NCBI RefSeq assembly: GCF_029853675.1
Contig: NZ_CP122539.1
Span: 2,685,001 to 2,749,000, forward strand
DNA: 64,000 nt
Origin: Tenacibaculum tangerinum
GTDB taxonomy: Bacteria > Bacteroidota > Bacteroidia > Flavobacteriales > Flavobacteriaceae
Direction: 5' to 3'
The notes under the pieces are model-generated. The model worked only from the letters and a program-made list of their open reading frames with translations. It was not told the DNA's origin and did not search any database. This document shows positions 52,527-61,919 of this stretch, one piece after another; position 1 is the stretch's first letter; each line of letters begins with the position of its first letter. The translations under genes and the position numbers were made by a program.

Positions 52527-53000
52527 CTACTTACTTATAGCTTCACAATTATTTTTTCTTCTCATATCAACTAAATAAATAATCTCCCATTTTCCATTAT
52601 TATTAAAAAGCTGAAAAGAATTAGCACCACAATGACTAAATTTTCCGTTGAGATAAAATTCATAAGGAGTCCATACAGAAGCCAAATTACCATCAACTTT
52701 AATATCCCACGATAGTAATTTCTCTAAATAAGTATGTTCAGGTTTTTTAGTAGCAATACTCGTAAGTAATTTAGCTTTATTTTCAGTAACTAAAATTTTA
52801 GCACCTTCTTTATTAGTAAAGGTAGTTTGAATAGTAATTGAAGAATTAAGTGTAGAAGCTACCAATGTACTGTCACCCTTATGCAATCCATCAAAAAAAG
52901 TTTCAATGGTATTTTTAATGGCTTTTCTTTCTAAATTTTCTTGAGCATTTACTACCGTTGAGAGAACAAAAACAACAAACAGCGTAATTATTTTTTGCAT
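52527..53000 (-). CDS. Exported NTF2-like protein
   Basis: 157 aa with signal peptide (about 1-19, ending 'TVVNAQ') and a nuclear-transport-factor-2-like fold: 'IKNTIETFFDGLHKGDSTLV', then 'GNLASVWTPYEFYLNGKFSH' and 'NNGKWEIIYLVDMRRKN'. Such domains bind or convert small molecules; this type (lumazine-binding-like/DUF4440-like) has no agreed role. It lies upstream of the sigma factor on the same strand, so it may be part of that unit or its target. Confidence 0.75.
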   Translation of the reverse strand: MQKIITLFVVFVLSTVVNAQENLERKAIKNTIETFFDGLHKGDSTLVASTLNSSITIQTTFTNKEGAKILVTENKAKLLTSIATKKPEHTYLEKLLSWDIKVDGNLASVWTPYEFYLNGKFSHCGANSFQLFNNNGKWEIIYLVDMRRKNNCEAISK

Positions 53001-53164
53001 ATATATTTAGTTTAGTAGGGTAAAACTATAAAAAAAAGAAAACGATATAATTTAATTAACAGAAGATTAACGAGTGTTAAACCAAGAGTACAATTCTAAA
53101 AACAAGTTAATGTAAATAACGCACTGAATAATTATGTATTTTTACAATCCATAAAATAAAAGAA

Positions 53165-53983
53165 ATGTCAGTAGCAAAAAAACAATATAAAAGAATTACT
53201 ACAAAATCTCTAGTTGAAATGAAAGCAAACGGAGAGAAAATCTCCATGCTTACAGCCTATGACTACACGATGGCAAAAATTGTTGATGGGGCAGGTATTG
53301 ATGTGATATTGGTAGGAGATTCGGCATCTAATGTGATGGCAGGTCACGAAACGACATTGCCAATTACGTTAGATCAAATGATTTATCATGCAAGTTCTGT
53401 GGTAAGAGGAATAGACCGTTGCTTGGTGGTGGTAGATTTACCCTTCGGAAGTTATCAATCAGACCCAAAAGAAGCGTTACGTTCTGCGATACGCATCATG
53501 AAAGAGAGCGGTGGGCATTCGATTAAATTAGAAGGAGGAAAAGAAGTAAAAGACTCTATTAAAAGGATTTTAAATGCAGGAATACCTGTAATGGGGCATT
53601 TAGGGTTAACACCACAATCTATATACAAATTCGGAACCTATACCGTGAGAGCCAAAGAAGAAGAAGAAGCAGAAAAACTAATGCAAGATGCGTTAATGCT
53701 TGAAAGATTAGGGTGTTTTGCTATTGTATTAGAAAAAGTACCAGCGAAGTTGGCACAAAAAGTAGCGGAAGCTTTAACGATTCCTGTAATAGGAATTGGA
53801 GCAGGAGCAGGAGTAGATGGGCAAGTACTAGTAACTCATGATATGCTAGGAATGACCCACGAATTCAATCCGCGTTTTTTACGTAGGTATTTAGATTTAC
53901 ATGCAGAGATGACGAATGCGTTTGAACAGTACATTACCGATGTAAAAAGTCAAGATTTCCCGAATAAAGACGAACAGTATTAG
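53165..53983 (+). CDS. panB: 3-methyl-2-oxobutanoate hydroxymethyltransferase
   Basis: First step of pantothenate (CoA) synthesis: adds a hydroxymethyl group from methylene-THF to 2-oxoisovalerate. Motifs: '[20 protein letters not shown]', Mg site '[20 protein letters not shown]', '[10 protein letters not shown]', '[12 protein letters not shown]', '[20 protein letters not shown]'. 272 aa, normal. panC/panD are not in the window. Confidence 0.97.
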   Translation: MSVAKKQYKRITTKSLVEMKANGEKISMLTAYDYTMAKIVDGAGIDVILVGDSASNVMAGHETTLPITLDQMIYHASSVVRGIDRCLVVVDLPFGSYQSDPKEALRSAIRIMKESGGHSIKLEGGKEVKDSIKRILNAGIPVMGHLGLTPQSIYKFGTYTVRAKEEEEAEKLMQDALMLERLGCFAIVLEKVPAKLAQKVAEALTIPVIGIGAGAGVDGQVLVTHDMLGMTHEFNPRFLRRYLDLHAEMTNAFEQYITDVKSQDFPNKDEQY

Positions 53984-54049
53984 TTTAGATTATTGGATTG
54001 TTAGAAGTATCGATTGTTGGAATTTGAGCTACTTTAATTTTCAGGAAGA

Positions 54050-54402
54050 ATGCACAGGTATAAAGATTTAAAATTTTGGCAAAAAAGCAGGACTTTTTGT
54101 AAACATATTTATATGCTTACTTCTACATTTCCAGAAGAAGAAAAATATGGTTTGGTATCGCAATTAAGAAGAGCATCAATCTAAATACCCTCAAATATAG
54201 CAGAGGATGTGCGAGAATATCAAAAAAAGATTTTTCTAGATATTTAATTATAGCATTAGGTTCGTGTTACGAAATTGAAACCCAATTACTACTCAGTTAT
54301 GATTTAGGTTTTACTTCAAAAAAAGATTTAGATGAAACTATAGAAATCCTAAAGAGTATAATTAAAATGATGTCAAAGTTTAATACAAGATTATCTCAAT
54401 AA
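54050..54402 (+). pseudogene. Four-helix-bundle (23S intervening-type) protein, broken
   Basis: Reads 'MHRYKDLKFWQKSRTFCKHI', 'STFPEEEKYGLVSQLRRAS', then a TAA, 'IPSNIAED' and a one-base frame loss (gcagaggatgtg, where the family has GCGR), continuing in the other frame as 'RISKKDFSRYLIIALGSCYE' to 'KMMSKFNTRLSQ' and stop. Intact relatives are about 117 aa and appear sporadically as mobile-like inserts between genes or inside rRNA operons. One stop and one frameshift: no product expected. Confidence 0.85.
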
Positions 54403-54434
54403 TCAAAACTTCTAACAGTCTAAAAATCTATTCA

Positions 54435-55373
54435 ATGAAAATTTTACATTTAGATACCAACCACGCGCTTTTAATCAAGCAATTGCATGAGCTAGGTTTT
54501 GAAAATGATGAAGACTACACCTCATCAAAATCAGCAATTGAAAGCAAAATTCATCAGTACGACGGAATTGTGATTCGCAGTCGTTTTACAATTGATAAAT
54601 CGTTTTTAGACAAAGCAACAAAACTCAAGTTTATAGGACGCGTAGGAGCAGGGTTAGAAAATATCGATGGTGTGTATGCTGCAAAGAAAGGAATCTATTT
54701 AATCTCAGCACCAGAAGGAAACCGAAACGCAGTAGGCGAGCATACATTAGGAATGCTGTTATCGCTATTTAACAAGCTTAATAAAGCGGACAGAGAGGTA
54801 AGAGAAGGTAAATGGTTACGAGAAGAAAATAGAGGAATAGAACTCGACGGGAAAACCGTTGGAATTATTGGTTACGGTAATATGGGGAAAGCATTTGCAA
54901 AAAAACTCAGAGGTTTTGATTTAGAAGTACTTTGTTATGATATCAAACCCAATGTTGGTGATGAAAATTGTACACAAGTTACGCTACAAGAGCTACAAGA
55001 AAAAGCAGATGTGTTGAGTTTGCATACCCCTCAAACCGAGCTTACTTTACATATGATAAATAATACGTTTATTAATCGTTTTTCTAAACCTTTTTGGTTG
55101 TTGAACACTGCCAGAGGGAAATCAGTTGTGACCAAAGATTTAGTTGCAGCATTGCAATCTGGAAAAATTTTAGGAGCAGGATTAGATGTATTGGAGTATG
55201 AAAAAAAATCTTTCGAAAACCTATTCACAGATCAAGCGACTCCAGCGGCTTTTGAATACTTATTGAATGCAGAAAATGTGCTGCTTTCTCCGCATGTGGC
55301 GGGTTGGACTGTTGAAAGTAAAGAAAAACTAGCACAAACCATTGTTGATAAAATTAAAGAGGAATTTTGTTAA
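54435..55373 (+). CDS. D-2-hydroxyacid dehydrogenase (SerA-like)
   Basis: 312 aa. NAD-binding 'KTVGIIGYGNMGKAFAKKL' (GxGxxG) and catalytic Arg, Glu, His in 'LLNTARGKSVV', 'AGLDVLEYEKKSF' and 'LLSPHVAGWTVESK'. The size fits the short D-3-phosphoglycerate-dehydrogenase-like enzymes without ACT domain, which can oxidise 3-phosphoglycerate or reduce other 2-oxoacids. Follows the dead four-helix-bundle gene by 32 nt. Confidence 0.88.
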   Translation: MKILHLDTNHALLIKQLHELGFENDEDYTSSKSAIESKIHQYDGIVIRSRFTIDKSFLDKATKLKFIGRVGAGLENIDGVYAAKKGIYLISAPEGNRNAVGEHTLGMLLSLFNKLNKADREVREGKWLREENRGIELDGKTVGIIGYGNMGKAFAKKLRGFDLEVLCYDIKPNVGDENCTQVTLQELQEKADVLSLHTPQTELTLHMINNTFINRFSKPFWLLNTARGKSVVTKDLVAALQSGKILGAGLDVLEYEKKSFENLFTDQATPAAFEYLLNAENVLLSPHVAGWTVESKEKLAQTIVDKIKEEFC

Positions 55374-55397
55374 CTTGTAGCTTCAAAGTGATGTTAC

Positions 55398-55856
55398 ATG
55401 AAATACGAAGCAACCACTGTAGCGCAATACATTAGTTTACTACCTGATGAAAGACAACGGGTAGTTGAAAAATTACGAGCAGTTATTCTTGAAAATTTAC
55501 CCAAAGGCTTTGAAGAAGGAATCAATTGTAGTATGATATGCTACTATGTTCCACACTCAAAATACCCTAATGGCTATCACTGTAATCCAAAATTACCATT
55601 ACCTTTTATGAATTTGGCTTCACAAAAAAACTCCGTCAACCTATATCATAGCGGAATATATGCCAAAAAAGAACTACACGATTGGTTTGTGGCAGAATAC
55701 TCGAAACAATCAACAAGAAAACCCGATATGGGTAAAAGTTGCATTCGCTTAAAAAAAACGGATGCTATACCCTATGAATTAATTGCTGAATTGTGCGCAA
55801 AAATCACTGTAGATGAATGGATTTCTATATACGAATCTCGTATTAAAATAAAATAA
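55398..55856 (+). CDS. DUF1801 domain protein
   Basis: 152 aa, soluble. 'VAQYISLLPDERQRVVEKLR' opens a DUF1801 (YdhG/IscX-adjacent fold, SHS2-like) domain; 'INCSMICYYVPHSKYP', 'MNLASQKNSVNLYHSGIY' and 'CIRLKKTDAIPYELIAEL' follow the family. Function unknown. 24 nt after the dehydrogenase, same strand. Confidence 0.85.
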   Translation: MKYEATTVAQYISLLPDERQRVVEKLRAVILENLPKGFEEGINCSMICYYVPHSKYPNGYHCNPKLPLPFMNLASQKNSVNLYHSGIYAKKELHDWFVAEYSKQSTRKPDMGKSCIRLKKTDAIPYELIAELCAKITVDEWISIYESRIKIK

Positions 55857-55927
55857 CGTAAACAGCATTCACAGATAAAAGCTTTTTTATAAATTTAGCA
55901 TTGTATAATAAATTAATAAGTAGAAAA

Positions 55928-56209
55928 ATGGAAGTAATTGATGAAAATGGAAAACCAGTAGTTTACCAAGAAAGTAAAAGAATAATTGCAGGTGTTTTAG
56001 GAATTTTATTAGGTTCAATAGGGGTTCATAAATTTGTGTTAGGATATACTAAAGAAGGCATTATAATGTTAGTAATTACAGTGTTAACCTGCGGTATTGG
56101 TGGAGCTTTAACAGGACTAATAGGTTTAATTGAAGGAATTATCTATTTAACCAAATCAGATGAAGAATTCATTCAAACATACCAACTAAATGAAAGAGGT
56201 TGGTTTTAA
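55928..56209 (+). CDS. TM2-domain membrane protein
   Basis: 93 aa from ATG 55928 ('MEVIDENGKPVV'); an upstream in-frame TTG at 55901 is rejected as start. A TM2 domain: 'RIIAGVLGILLGSIGVHKFV' with 'GYTKEGIIMLV', then a second helix 'GALTGLIGLIEGIIYL' and the characteristic short tail. Two membrane helices; function not known for bacterial members. 11 nt before the next gene. Confidence 0.88.
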   Translation: MEVIDENGKPVVYQESKRIIAGVLGILLGSIGVHKFVLGYTKEGIIMLVITVLTCGIGGALTGLIGLIEGIIYLTKSDEEFIQTYQLNERGWF

Positions 56210-56220
56210 ATAATTTTTAG

Positions 56221-56598
56221 ATGATGTCAGACAAAAAGAATAAAAAAGACAACTTGCAAGAAGGCTTTGATAAAGCCAAGGAGCTTATGGATAATGTAAC
56301 AGAAAAAGCAAGTGAATTGGCTGGTGAAGCAGGAGAACATTTTGTTGACATGGTAGAAGAAGCCAAAGAAAAAATTCAAGAAAAAATTTCTGATGAAGAC
56401 GTTCAAAAAGCAAAAAAGAAAGCCAGTGAATTAGTAGATGAAGCCAGTGAAGCAATGAGCAAATTTACCGAAAAAGCGTCAGAAGTAGTTGGAGAAGCCA
56501 GTGAACACATAGCAGATTGTGCTGAAGAAGCCAAAGAAGAATTCAAAGAAACCAAGACCAAAACTAAAAGTTTTTTTCAAAGACTTTTCAGAAAATAA
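56221..56598 (+). CDS. Charged amphipathic-helix repeat protein
   Basis: 125 aa, almost entirely A, E, K, D, S in 11-residue-like helical repeats ('VTEKASELAGEAGEHFVDM', later 'FTEKASEVVGEASEHIADC'). No membrane segment; resembles LEA/apolipoprotein-like or YtxH-tail proteins that bind membranes or protect against stress. The two similar halves suggest internal duplication. Follows the TM2 gene by 11 nt, and a short agtct...agact hairpin with T-run follows its stop. Confidence 0.65.
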   Translation: MMSDKKNKKDNLQEGFDKAKELMDNVTEKASELAGEAGEHFVDMVEEAKEKIQEKISDEDVQKAKKKASELVDEASEAMSKFTEKASEVVGEASEHIADCAEEAKEEFKETKTKTKSFFQRLFRK

Positions 56599-56730
56599 AA
56601 AAGTAGGAGTCTGTCTGAAAAGACTTTTTAATGAAACTTTCTAAAGAATCAGATGAATTAATGGCTATTTAACAATAAACTTTATTAGAAAAAATATTTT
56701 ATTAAAAAATTCGCAATAAAAAAGAGGTTG

Positions 56731-58408
56731 TTTTACTTTTCAGGCACTTTCAGAAAACAGATTGTTTTCTGAGATTTAAGAAAAATCGGGATTCGAATTT
56801 TACAATTTTAATCTCGATTTTTGATTTTAGTGACTTTTTTGAGTTTCTTCAAGGTAAAATTTCATAAAAAGACCCGACAAGACATACCTCACCCATTAAC
56901 CTTATTTTTGGGCTTTAAAATTAGGCTGTTTTTTTGTCTATTTCTCTCGCTTTTCTACGACCAATTTCAAGTGCGTTCCCTGTGTGTATTCCAAAGAAAA
57001 TCCAAAGAATCTCATTTTTTTTAGTTTTAGCCTTTATCTTTTTTAAATGATAATGTTCTTTATCCTTACCAAAAGACCCTTCTAATCTTGTAGCTCTTTC
57101 TTTGGAAATAATAGCTCTAAATTTCTGTTTTTCTTTGTGGTTTTTAGATTTTTTCCCCTTAGGAATAAAGTCTGTTTGTATAGCTTTAGAACTACAGTAT
57201 TTTCTGTTTTTATTGGTGGCATAAATTTTATCTGCTCCAGCTATTTTTACTTTCTTTCGAGTTAATCCTTGCACTTTTTGAACCGTTTGTATAAAACGAT
57301 TTCCCTCGTGAAAAGCATTAAAATTGATGTGTTCTATAAAACTAATCCCGTCTATTTGAACTTTGTTCACTTTTGCTCCAAATTCAACAGGTTTTACTTC
57401 TTTCCCCCTGACAATAGGACGAATATAATCCTTATGAATACTCACAATTCTATCCTTTATTTTCTCTCCTGTATCAAAGTGATGTTTTTGTTGCTCGTAA
57501 ATCTTTTGAATTGTAGCTATTCTCTTATAATATTGTGGGGTAAACTCTAGTTTAGAATGGATTTGTAGTTCTTTTTCAAAATTGATAAACTTCAATAGTA
57601 ATTTTAATAATGCTCTAGTTAATGAGATTCGTTTTGATTTGGTTTTTCTTCGCATTTTACTAAACCCCTGATAACGTTTCTTCCATTTCAAATACTTACT
57701 TCGAATCATTTTAACTCCTAACACTGAGCAGGTTTTTTGTAGTTGTTTATAAAGCCAATGCACAGACTACCAAAGTAATTTTTTAATGCTAGGATAAGAT
57801 AGTTCACTCTCATAACAAGTTGCATCCATAACTATTTGATTGGCGCTCTCTATTTGACCTTTCCAAAAAGAAAAAAGAACTTTCTCAACTGAACTAATCT
57901 CTAATTTCTCTGATAATTCACAACGTATTTGACTTACTATTTTATTGGTCAAACGTTCAAATCCTAGTTCAACATCACAAAAAAATTGATAATCAAGATT
58001 GGAATTTAATTGCTCTATTAATTTCTTATCTGAACAATTAGCGTAATGCTTCAAAAACATTAAACCAAGCCTCCCTTTAGGACTAAAAAGATAGTTTCGC
58101 CCTGTTGATTGTTCATGGATACCAAAAGTATTTACCAAATCATCCCAAGGAATAGCAGCATGGATTTTGCCTAAATCTCCCTCCAAAAAACGTGCATAAT
58201 GAGCATCATAATTCTCGCTTAGGGGAAAAAATTGAAATACGGTGTTGCATTTCAGAAATTCTTCGTATTTTCATAATTAAGTAATGTGAAAACCCCGTTT
58301 TTTGCCTTTTTAGGTGATTTTCGGGGTTTGTTTTGAAGATAAGGTACAACAAATCCCCTGTAAAAACAAGGGATTTCTATTTTATGAAAGTGCCTTTTCA
58401 GAGACACT
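56731..58408 (-). mobile_element. IS1182-type insertion sequence, inactivated
   Basis: Transposase on the minus strand with inverted terminal sequences: caggcactttcagaaaacag (56741-56760) against the reverse complement of tattttatgaaagtgccttt (58378-58397). A second end-like sequence, gtctgtctgaaaagac at about 56612-56627, resembles the outer part of the right end (gtgtctctgaaaag), so the true left border could lie there. No target duplication could be fixed. Confidence 0.7.
56921..58275 (-). pseudogene. IS1182-type transposase with amber stop and start frameshift
   Basis: N-terminal part 'EGDLGKIHAAIPWDDLVNTF' to 'SYPSIKKLLW', then an in-frame TAG at 57769-57767 where relatives have Glu, then 'SVHWLYKQLQKTC' onward in the same frame through 'YIRPIVRGKEVKPVEFGAKV' and 'RATRLEGSFGKDKEHYHL'. 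Upstream, the frame opens with 'KYEEFLKCNTVFQFF' directly after TGA; removing one A from the run in atgaaaatac would restore an ATG start. Two lesions, otherwise intact, so inactivation is recent. Confidence 0.8.
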
Positions 58409-58462
58409 ATCCCATAAAATGTGTAAACTGCACCGAGCTTTTTTATGGGTTGTAAAGCACGA

Positions 58463-61400
58463 TTAATCAATAAAAACCTTTTTAATATATTTTTTATCGT
58501 TAGATTTTATGGTTACAATATAAATTCCTGATGCTAGATTTGCAGCGTTTACTTCAACTGTATTATCGTCTTTTTCTTTAAGGCTAGTATAGCTAACTTG
58601 TCGCCCTAAAAGATTGTGTATTGTAACCGCTACATCTTTTCCAAAAGAAGGGTTCATATAAACATGGAATATTCCATTTTGAGTGGGGTTAGGATATACG
58701 TTTATACCACTTTCATTAGTGTTAACCGTATAGAAAATTTTAGCTTGAGACACTTCACATGCTCCATAACGTAGCTCATAGGTTATTTCATCAGTTCCTA
58801 AGAAGTCGATGTCTGGTTTGTAATGTATTCCCAAATCACTTGTCACGGTAGCCATGCCATTACTTGGACCTGATATTATAGTAGCTTCGAGAGTTCCTAT
58901 GGATAAGCTATTGGCAACACTTTTTGTACCTGTTTCGATAGCGTCAAAAAAATTGTATTGGTCTGCCACCACATTAGTTGCAGCGACGTTATTAAAGTCG
59001 TAGTAAAGTACCCCTTCTTTTTCACAAGAAGTGCGTCCTATCATGATATCATTAATTTCACTTTCAGATAGAATATCAGCAAAAACTCTCACCTCATCAA
59101 TTTCTCCATGAAACCAACCATTAGGACTTTTATCGTCTCTAACACCAATGCTAAATCGGAACAATCCAGCATCTAAATTATTCAAATTTTCTGTATCGCT
59201 ACCCACAAGAATCCCATCTACATACAACAATCTAGAAGTAGGACTTTCATGAACAACCGCTACATGATGCCACTTTCCGTCATTCGTAGCCGTGTTGTGA
59301 TTGATTTCTCTTTTGATGGCACTATCGATGTAATCGTATGCCTCCAAGGTAATCTTACCATTATTCATGCTAATACTATTACCTATAAAGTTAGAGCCAG
59401 GTAACCCGTTGTACATAATAAATTGATAAGTAGTACTGATAGTTTTATACCATGCTGTCATGGTAAAAGGATACGCGTCTACAAGCAACTGTTTTTTGGT
59501 CTGTCCTCTACTTACTTTAGTATCGACGCCATTAAAAGATAGCGCATAATTGTCTGTAGCGTTTGGATAAAAATCATTTTGAAGAATAGTAGTAATAACT
59601 TCTGAGTTTTTAGTTAACGTAGTTTTATCATCTATAGCAAATAAGGTATTGTCAGTTACTTTGATATACCCTATTTTCTCTTCTTCGCTACTATGGGTAT
59701 CATTACTCACGATAAGGCTAACTGTTTTGTTTCCAACAGTGCTATAACTTACTGCATGAGGACCAGAACCCGTAGCAGTAGCAGGTGTGGCATCTTTTCC
59801 AAAATCCCACGAATATGAAGTTATAGTTCCTTGTGCTTTTTCTGTAAACGTTAAGGTTTCACTAGGGGCTACTTGGGTTTCAGTAACCGTATAATCGCTA
59901 ATAACGTTGTTAGATCTGCATATTAATTGAGTTTCATAAAGAGATTCAGGCATTAATTTACCTAATTTGTTTGTATGCTCAATATAGCCAAAAGTTACAG
60001 TTTCAGGGGCATAGCCTAAAGAGAAAATACCTTTTGTGCCAATTGCCCAATTTTGTCCGATAGGTGGTTTGTTTAGTATAATTTTACCATCTGTTCCAGG
60101 TCTAGAGACATCTACATTCCACAATACAGAATTTACAGCAGACCAGCCATGATTTGAACCTGCATTTCCTCTGTTGTATAAGCCCAACACATTGCCACTA
60201 TTTGGTAGTTTGCCAAAATCTCTAAAATTATCATATAGAATTCCGCTAGACCACTGTCTATGTGGTTCACTAGAGGAAAGAGGGTTTTCGGAAATACATC
60301 TTAAAAATACAATACCAGATGCTGTTGATGTACTTACGGCAAAAGTATGCCTGCCGTTATTGCCGTAACAACTGTCAAACAAAATATTGTTGGAGGTTTT
60401 ACCAGCTGAAAAATTGTAACGGCGACCACCATCCACTATAGAAACAGGGTCTGTAGCTCGACAATTTACTACCGTAACTCGGGTAGCTTTTGTTGTTCTT
60501 ACGCCAGAAAACATAAAACCTGTTGCGGTAATATTTCGAGCCCAAGCATCTTCTATGCCTTGTAAAAGTACGGCTGTTTTAGCATGTGCTTCATCGGTTC
60601 CTCCGTTTGATTCTATATCCACACGAAGATTTTCTATCCCAATATTTGTTGCCAAATTCGACCTATCATATTTATAAATGTACGATTTAGATAACGACCT
60701 GTCTAGATGATTAAATACTGGGGCATCAATCGTAATTGTATTTCCAGCTATGGCAACAATATGTCGATTATAAATAATATTGTGTTGGTTTACTTGCCAA
60801 GCATGTTCAGGGTCTGTAGCACCTCCGTTATCAATAGCATCTAACCAAGCTTGTGTGCTTGGGTGAAAAATAATAATATTATCACCTACAGCGTAGGTGC
60901 TAGCATCTGCCACCTCAAAAGTATTACTACCCACTTGTACAAAATCTGTTGTAATGTTTTGTTGTGTATTAGGAACTTGCTCGCCCCAGTTTGCTGCGTT
61001 AGTACCCCCTAAAACAATTAGATCTCTTTGTTGGGGAGTATTGCCTTTACCAATAATGATGGTTGGATTATCCGTATCTCTTCCATCTCCAGAGCCTCTT
61101 AACACGACTCCAGATTTATCTACAAATAGTTGACCACTTACCTCGTACTCTCCTGGGTTTAATAGCAAAACTCCTCTAAAACCATTTTCATCTAAAGGTA
61201 GTTTTCCAACAGTATCTATAGCATCCTGAATATGGGCAGTATTGTCTCCCGAAATAGGAGAGATTGTTTTAACAACGGGTACTTTTGGTATAGGAAAACC
61301 GCCACCTTTGTATCCTGCATGACTAAAATCGGGAATTCTATTTCCTTCAGCATCTTCTGCATAGTCTAAACAGCCATTGCTGTTCGGTTTAGCATAAATA

Positions 61401-61468
61401 GTTTCTAAGGTTTGAGCATTAATGAGTTGAAAAGTGAAAAAAAATAAAAGGGGAATGAAATTTTTCAT
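58463..61468 (-). CDS. T9SS-exported multidomain beta-helix protein, possible polysaccharide lyase
   Basis: 1001 aa from 61468 ('MKNFIPLLFFFTFQLINAQ', a clear signal peptide; a longer ORF to 61540 is rejected). Order: pectate-lyase-3-like right-handed beta-helix (about 60-530; 'GVVLRGSGDGRDTDNPTIII', 'VVNCRATDPVSIVDGGRRYN'); PKD-like domain (about 545-620); LamG/concanavalin-type domain (about 655-820; 'KWHHVAVVHESPTSRLLYVD', 'GEIDEVRVFADILSES'); an Ig-like stretch; and the T9SS type A sorting domain (last ~75, 'INVYPNPTQNG' to 'IKSNDKKYIKKVFI'). Hence secreted or surface-bound and probably sugar-binding; lyase activity is not proven. Confidence 0.82.
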   Translation of the reverse strand: MKNFIPLLFFFTFQLINAQTLETIYAKPNSNGCLDYAEDAEGNRIPDFSHAGYKGGGFPIPKVPVVKTISPISGDNTAHIQDAIDTVGKLPLDENGFRGVLLLNPGEYEVSGQLFVDKSGVVLRGSGDGRDTDNPTIIIGKGNTPQQRDLIVLGGTNAANWGEQVPNTQQNITTDFVQVGSNTFEVADASTYAVGDNIIIFHPSTQAWLDAIDNGGATDPEHAWQVNQHNIIYNRHIVAIAGNTITIDAPVFNHLDRSLSKSYIYKYDRSNLATNIGIENLRVDIESNGGTDEAHAKTAVLLQGIEDAWARNITATGFMFSGVRTTKATRVTVVNCRATDPVSIVDGGRRYNFSAGKTSNNILFDSCYGNNGRHTFAVSTSTASGIVFLRCISENPLSSSEPHRQWSSGILYDNFRDFGKLPNSGNVLGLYNRGNAGSNHGWSAVNSVLWNVDVSRPGTDGKIILNKPPIGQNWAIGTKGIFSLGYAPETVTFGYIEHTNKLGKLMPESLYETQLICRSNNVISDYTVTETQVAPSETLTFTEKAQGTITSYSWDFGKDATPATATGSGPHAVSYSTVGNKTVSLIVSNDTHSSEEEKIGYIKVTDNTLFAIDDKTTLTKNSEVITTILQNDFYPNATDNYALSFNGVDTKVSRGQTKKQLLVDAYPFTMTAWYKTISTTYQFIMYNGLPGSNFIGNSISMNNGKITLEAYDYIDSAIKREINHNTATNDGKWHHVAVVHESPTSRLLYVDGILVGSDTENLNNLDAGLFRFSIGVRDDKSPNGWFHGEIDEVRVFADILSESEINDIMIGRTSCEKEGVLYYDFNNVAATNVVADQYNFFDAIETGTKSVANSLSIGTLEATIISGPSNGMATVTSDLGIHYKPDIDFLGTDEITYELRYGACEVSQAKIFYTVNTNESGINVYPNPTQNGIFHVYMNPSFGKDVAVTIHNLLGRQVSYTSLKEKDDNTVEVNAANLASGIYIVTIKSNDKKYIKKVFID

Positions 61469-61808
61469 AAGGATTTTAAAACTAATTGGGGAAATTAAAG
61501 CTAAATCAACATAAAAAACAGGAATCTTTTTAGGGGTCACTATTTAATTTTATCTTATATCAATTTAGCATATCTAAATTGTACTATTATTTTACTAAAA
61601 TACAACGTATGATTAAAAGCAGGATAACCTTTTGTAAAAAAATAGTACTCTTTGTCAATTTGTTTAGTATAAAACTATTAAAGGTTGAAAATTAAAAGCT
61701 TTGGCTATACGATACGCTATCAAGTTCAGATTTAATGTGCTTCAAAAGCAGTTTGTTAAGAAAACTTTAACATAAAGTTTAAAAAATGTAAATTTTTTTT
61801 CAAAAATG

Positions 61809-61839
61809 TTTGGTAAAATAAAAATGTTGTGTATATTTG
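61809..61839 (+). promoter_or_regulatory. Orphan consensus promoter TTTG-19-TATATTTG
   Basis: TTTG (61809-61812), exactly 19 nt, then TATATTTG (61832-61839): the best full match to the Bacteroidota -33/-7 consensus in the window. There is no plus-strand gene downstream; all nearby genes are on the minus strand. Confidence 0.65.
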
Positions 61840-61843
61840 AATT

Positions 61844-61919
61844 GTGGTTTAAAAACCACTTTCTTTTTCTTTTTCATAGCAATTTTTCCCACTCAATTTT
61901 TTGAGTGGGTTTTGTTTTT
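61844..61919 (+). ncRNA. Candidate ~75-nt small RNA, antisense to GT-C gene end
   Basis: Starting a few nt after the orphan promoter: hairpin gtggtttaaaaaccac (61844-61859), a pyrimidine-rich linker (tttctttttcttttt), then a 9-bp stem cccactcaa-tttt-ttgagtggg (61888-61909) with a ttttgtttttt tail, a strong terminator on the plus strand only. The RNA overlaps the last ~25 nt of the minus-strand glycosyltransferase gene. No ORF of substance inside. Not assigned to any known RNA family. Confidence 0.5.

Noticed and set aside
57269..57550. 93-aa plus-strand ORF in the IS1182 element
   Set aside because: Antisense of the conserved transposase core.
58252..58470. 72-aa minus-strand ORF at the IS1182 end
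   Set aside because: Consists of the IS terminal repeat and terminator-like sequence (cccataaaa/ttttatggg); no protein-like pattern.
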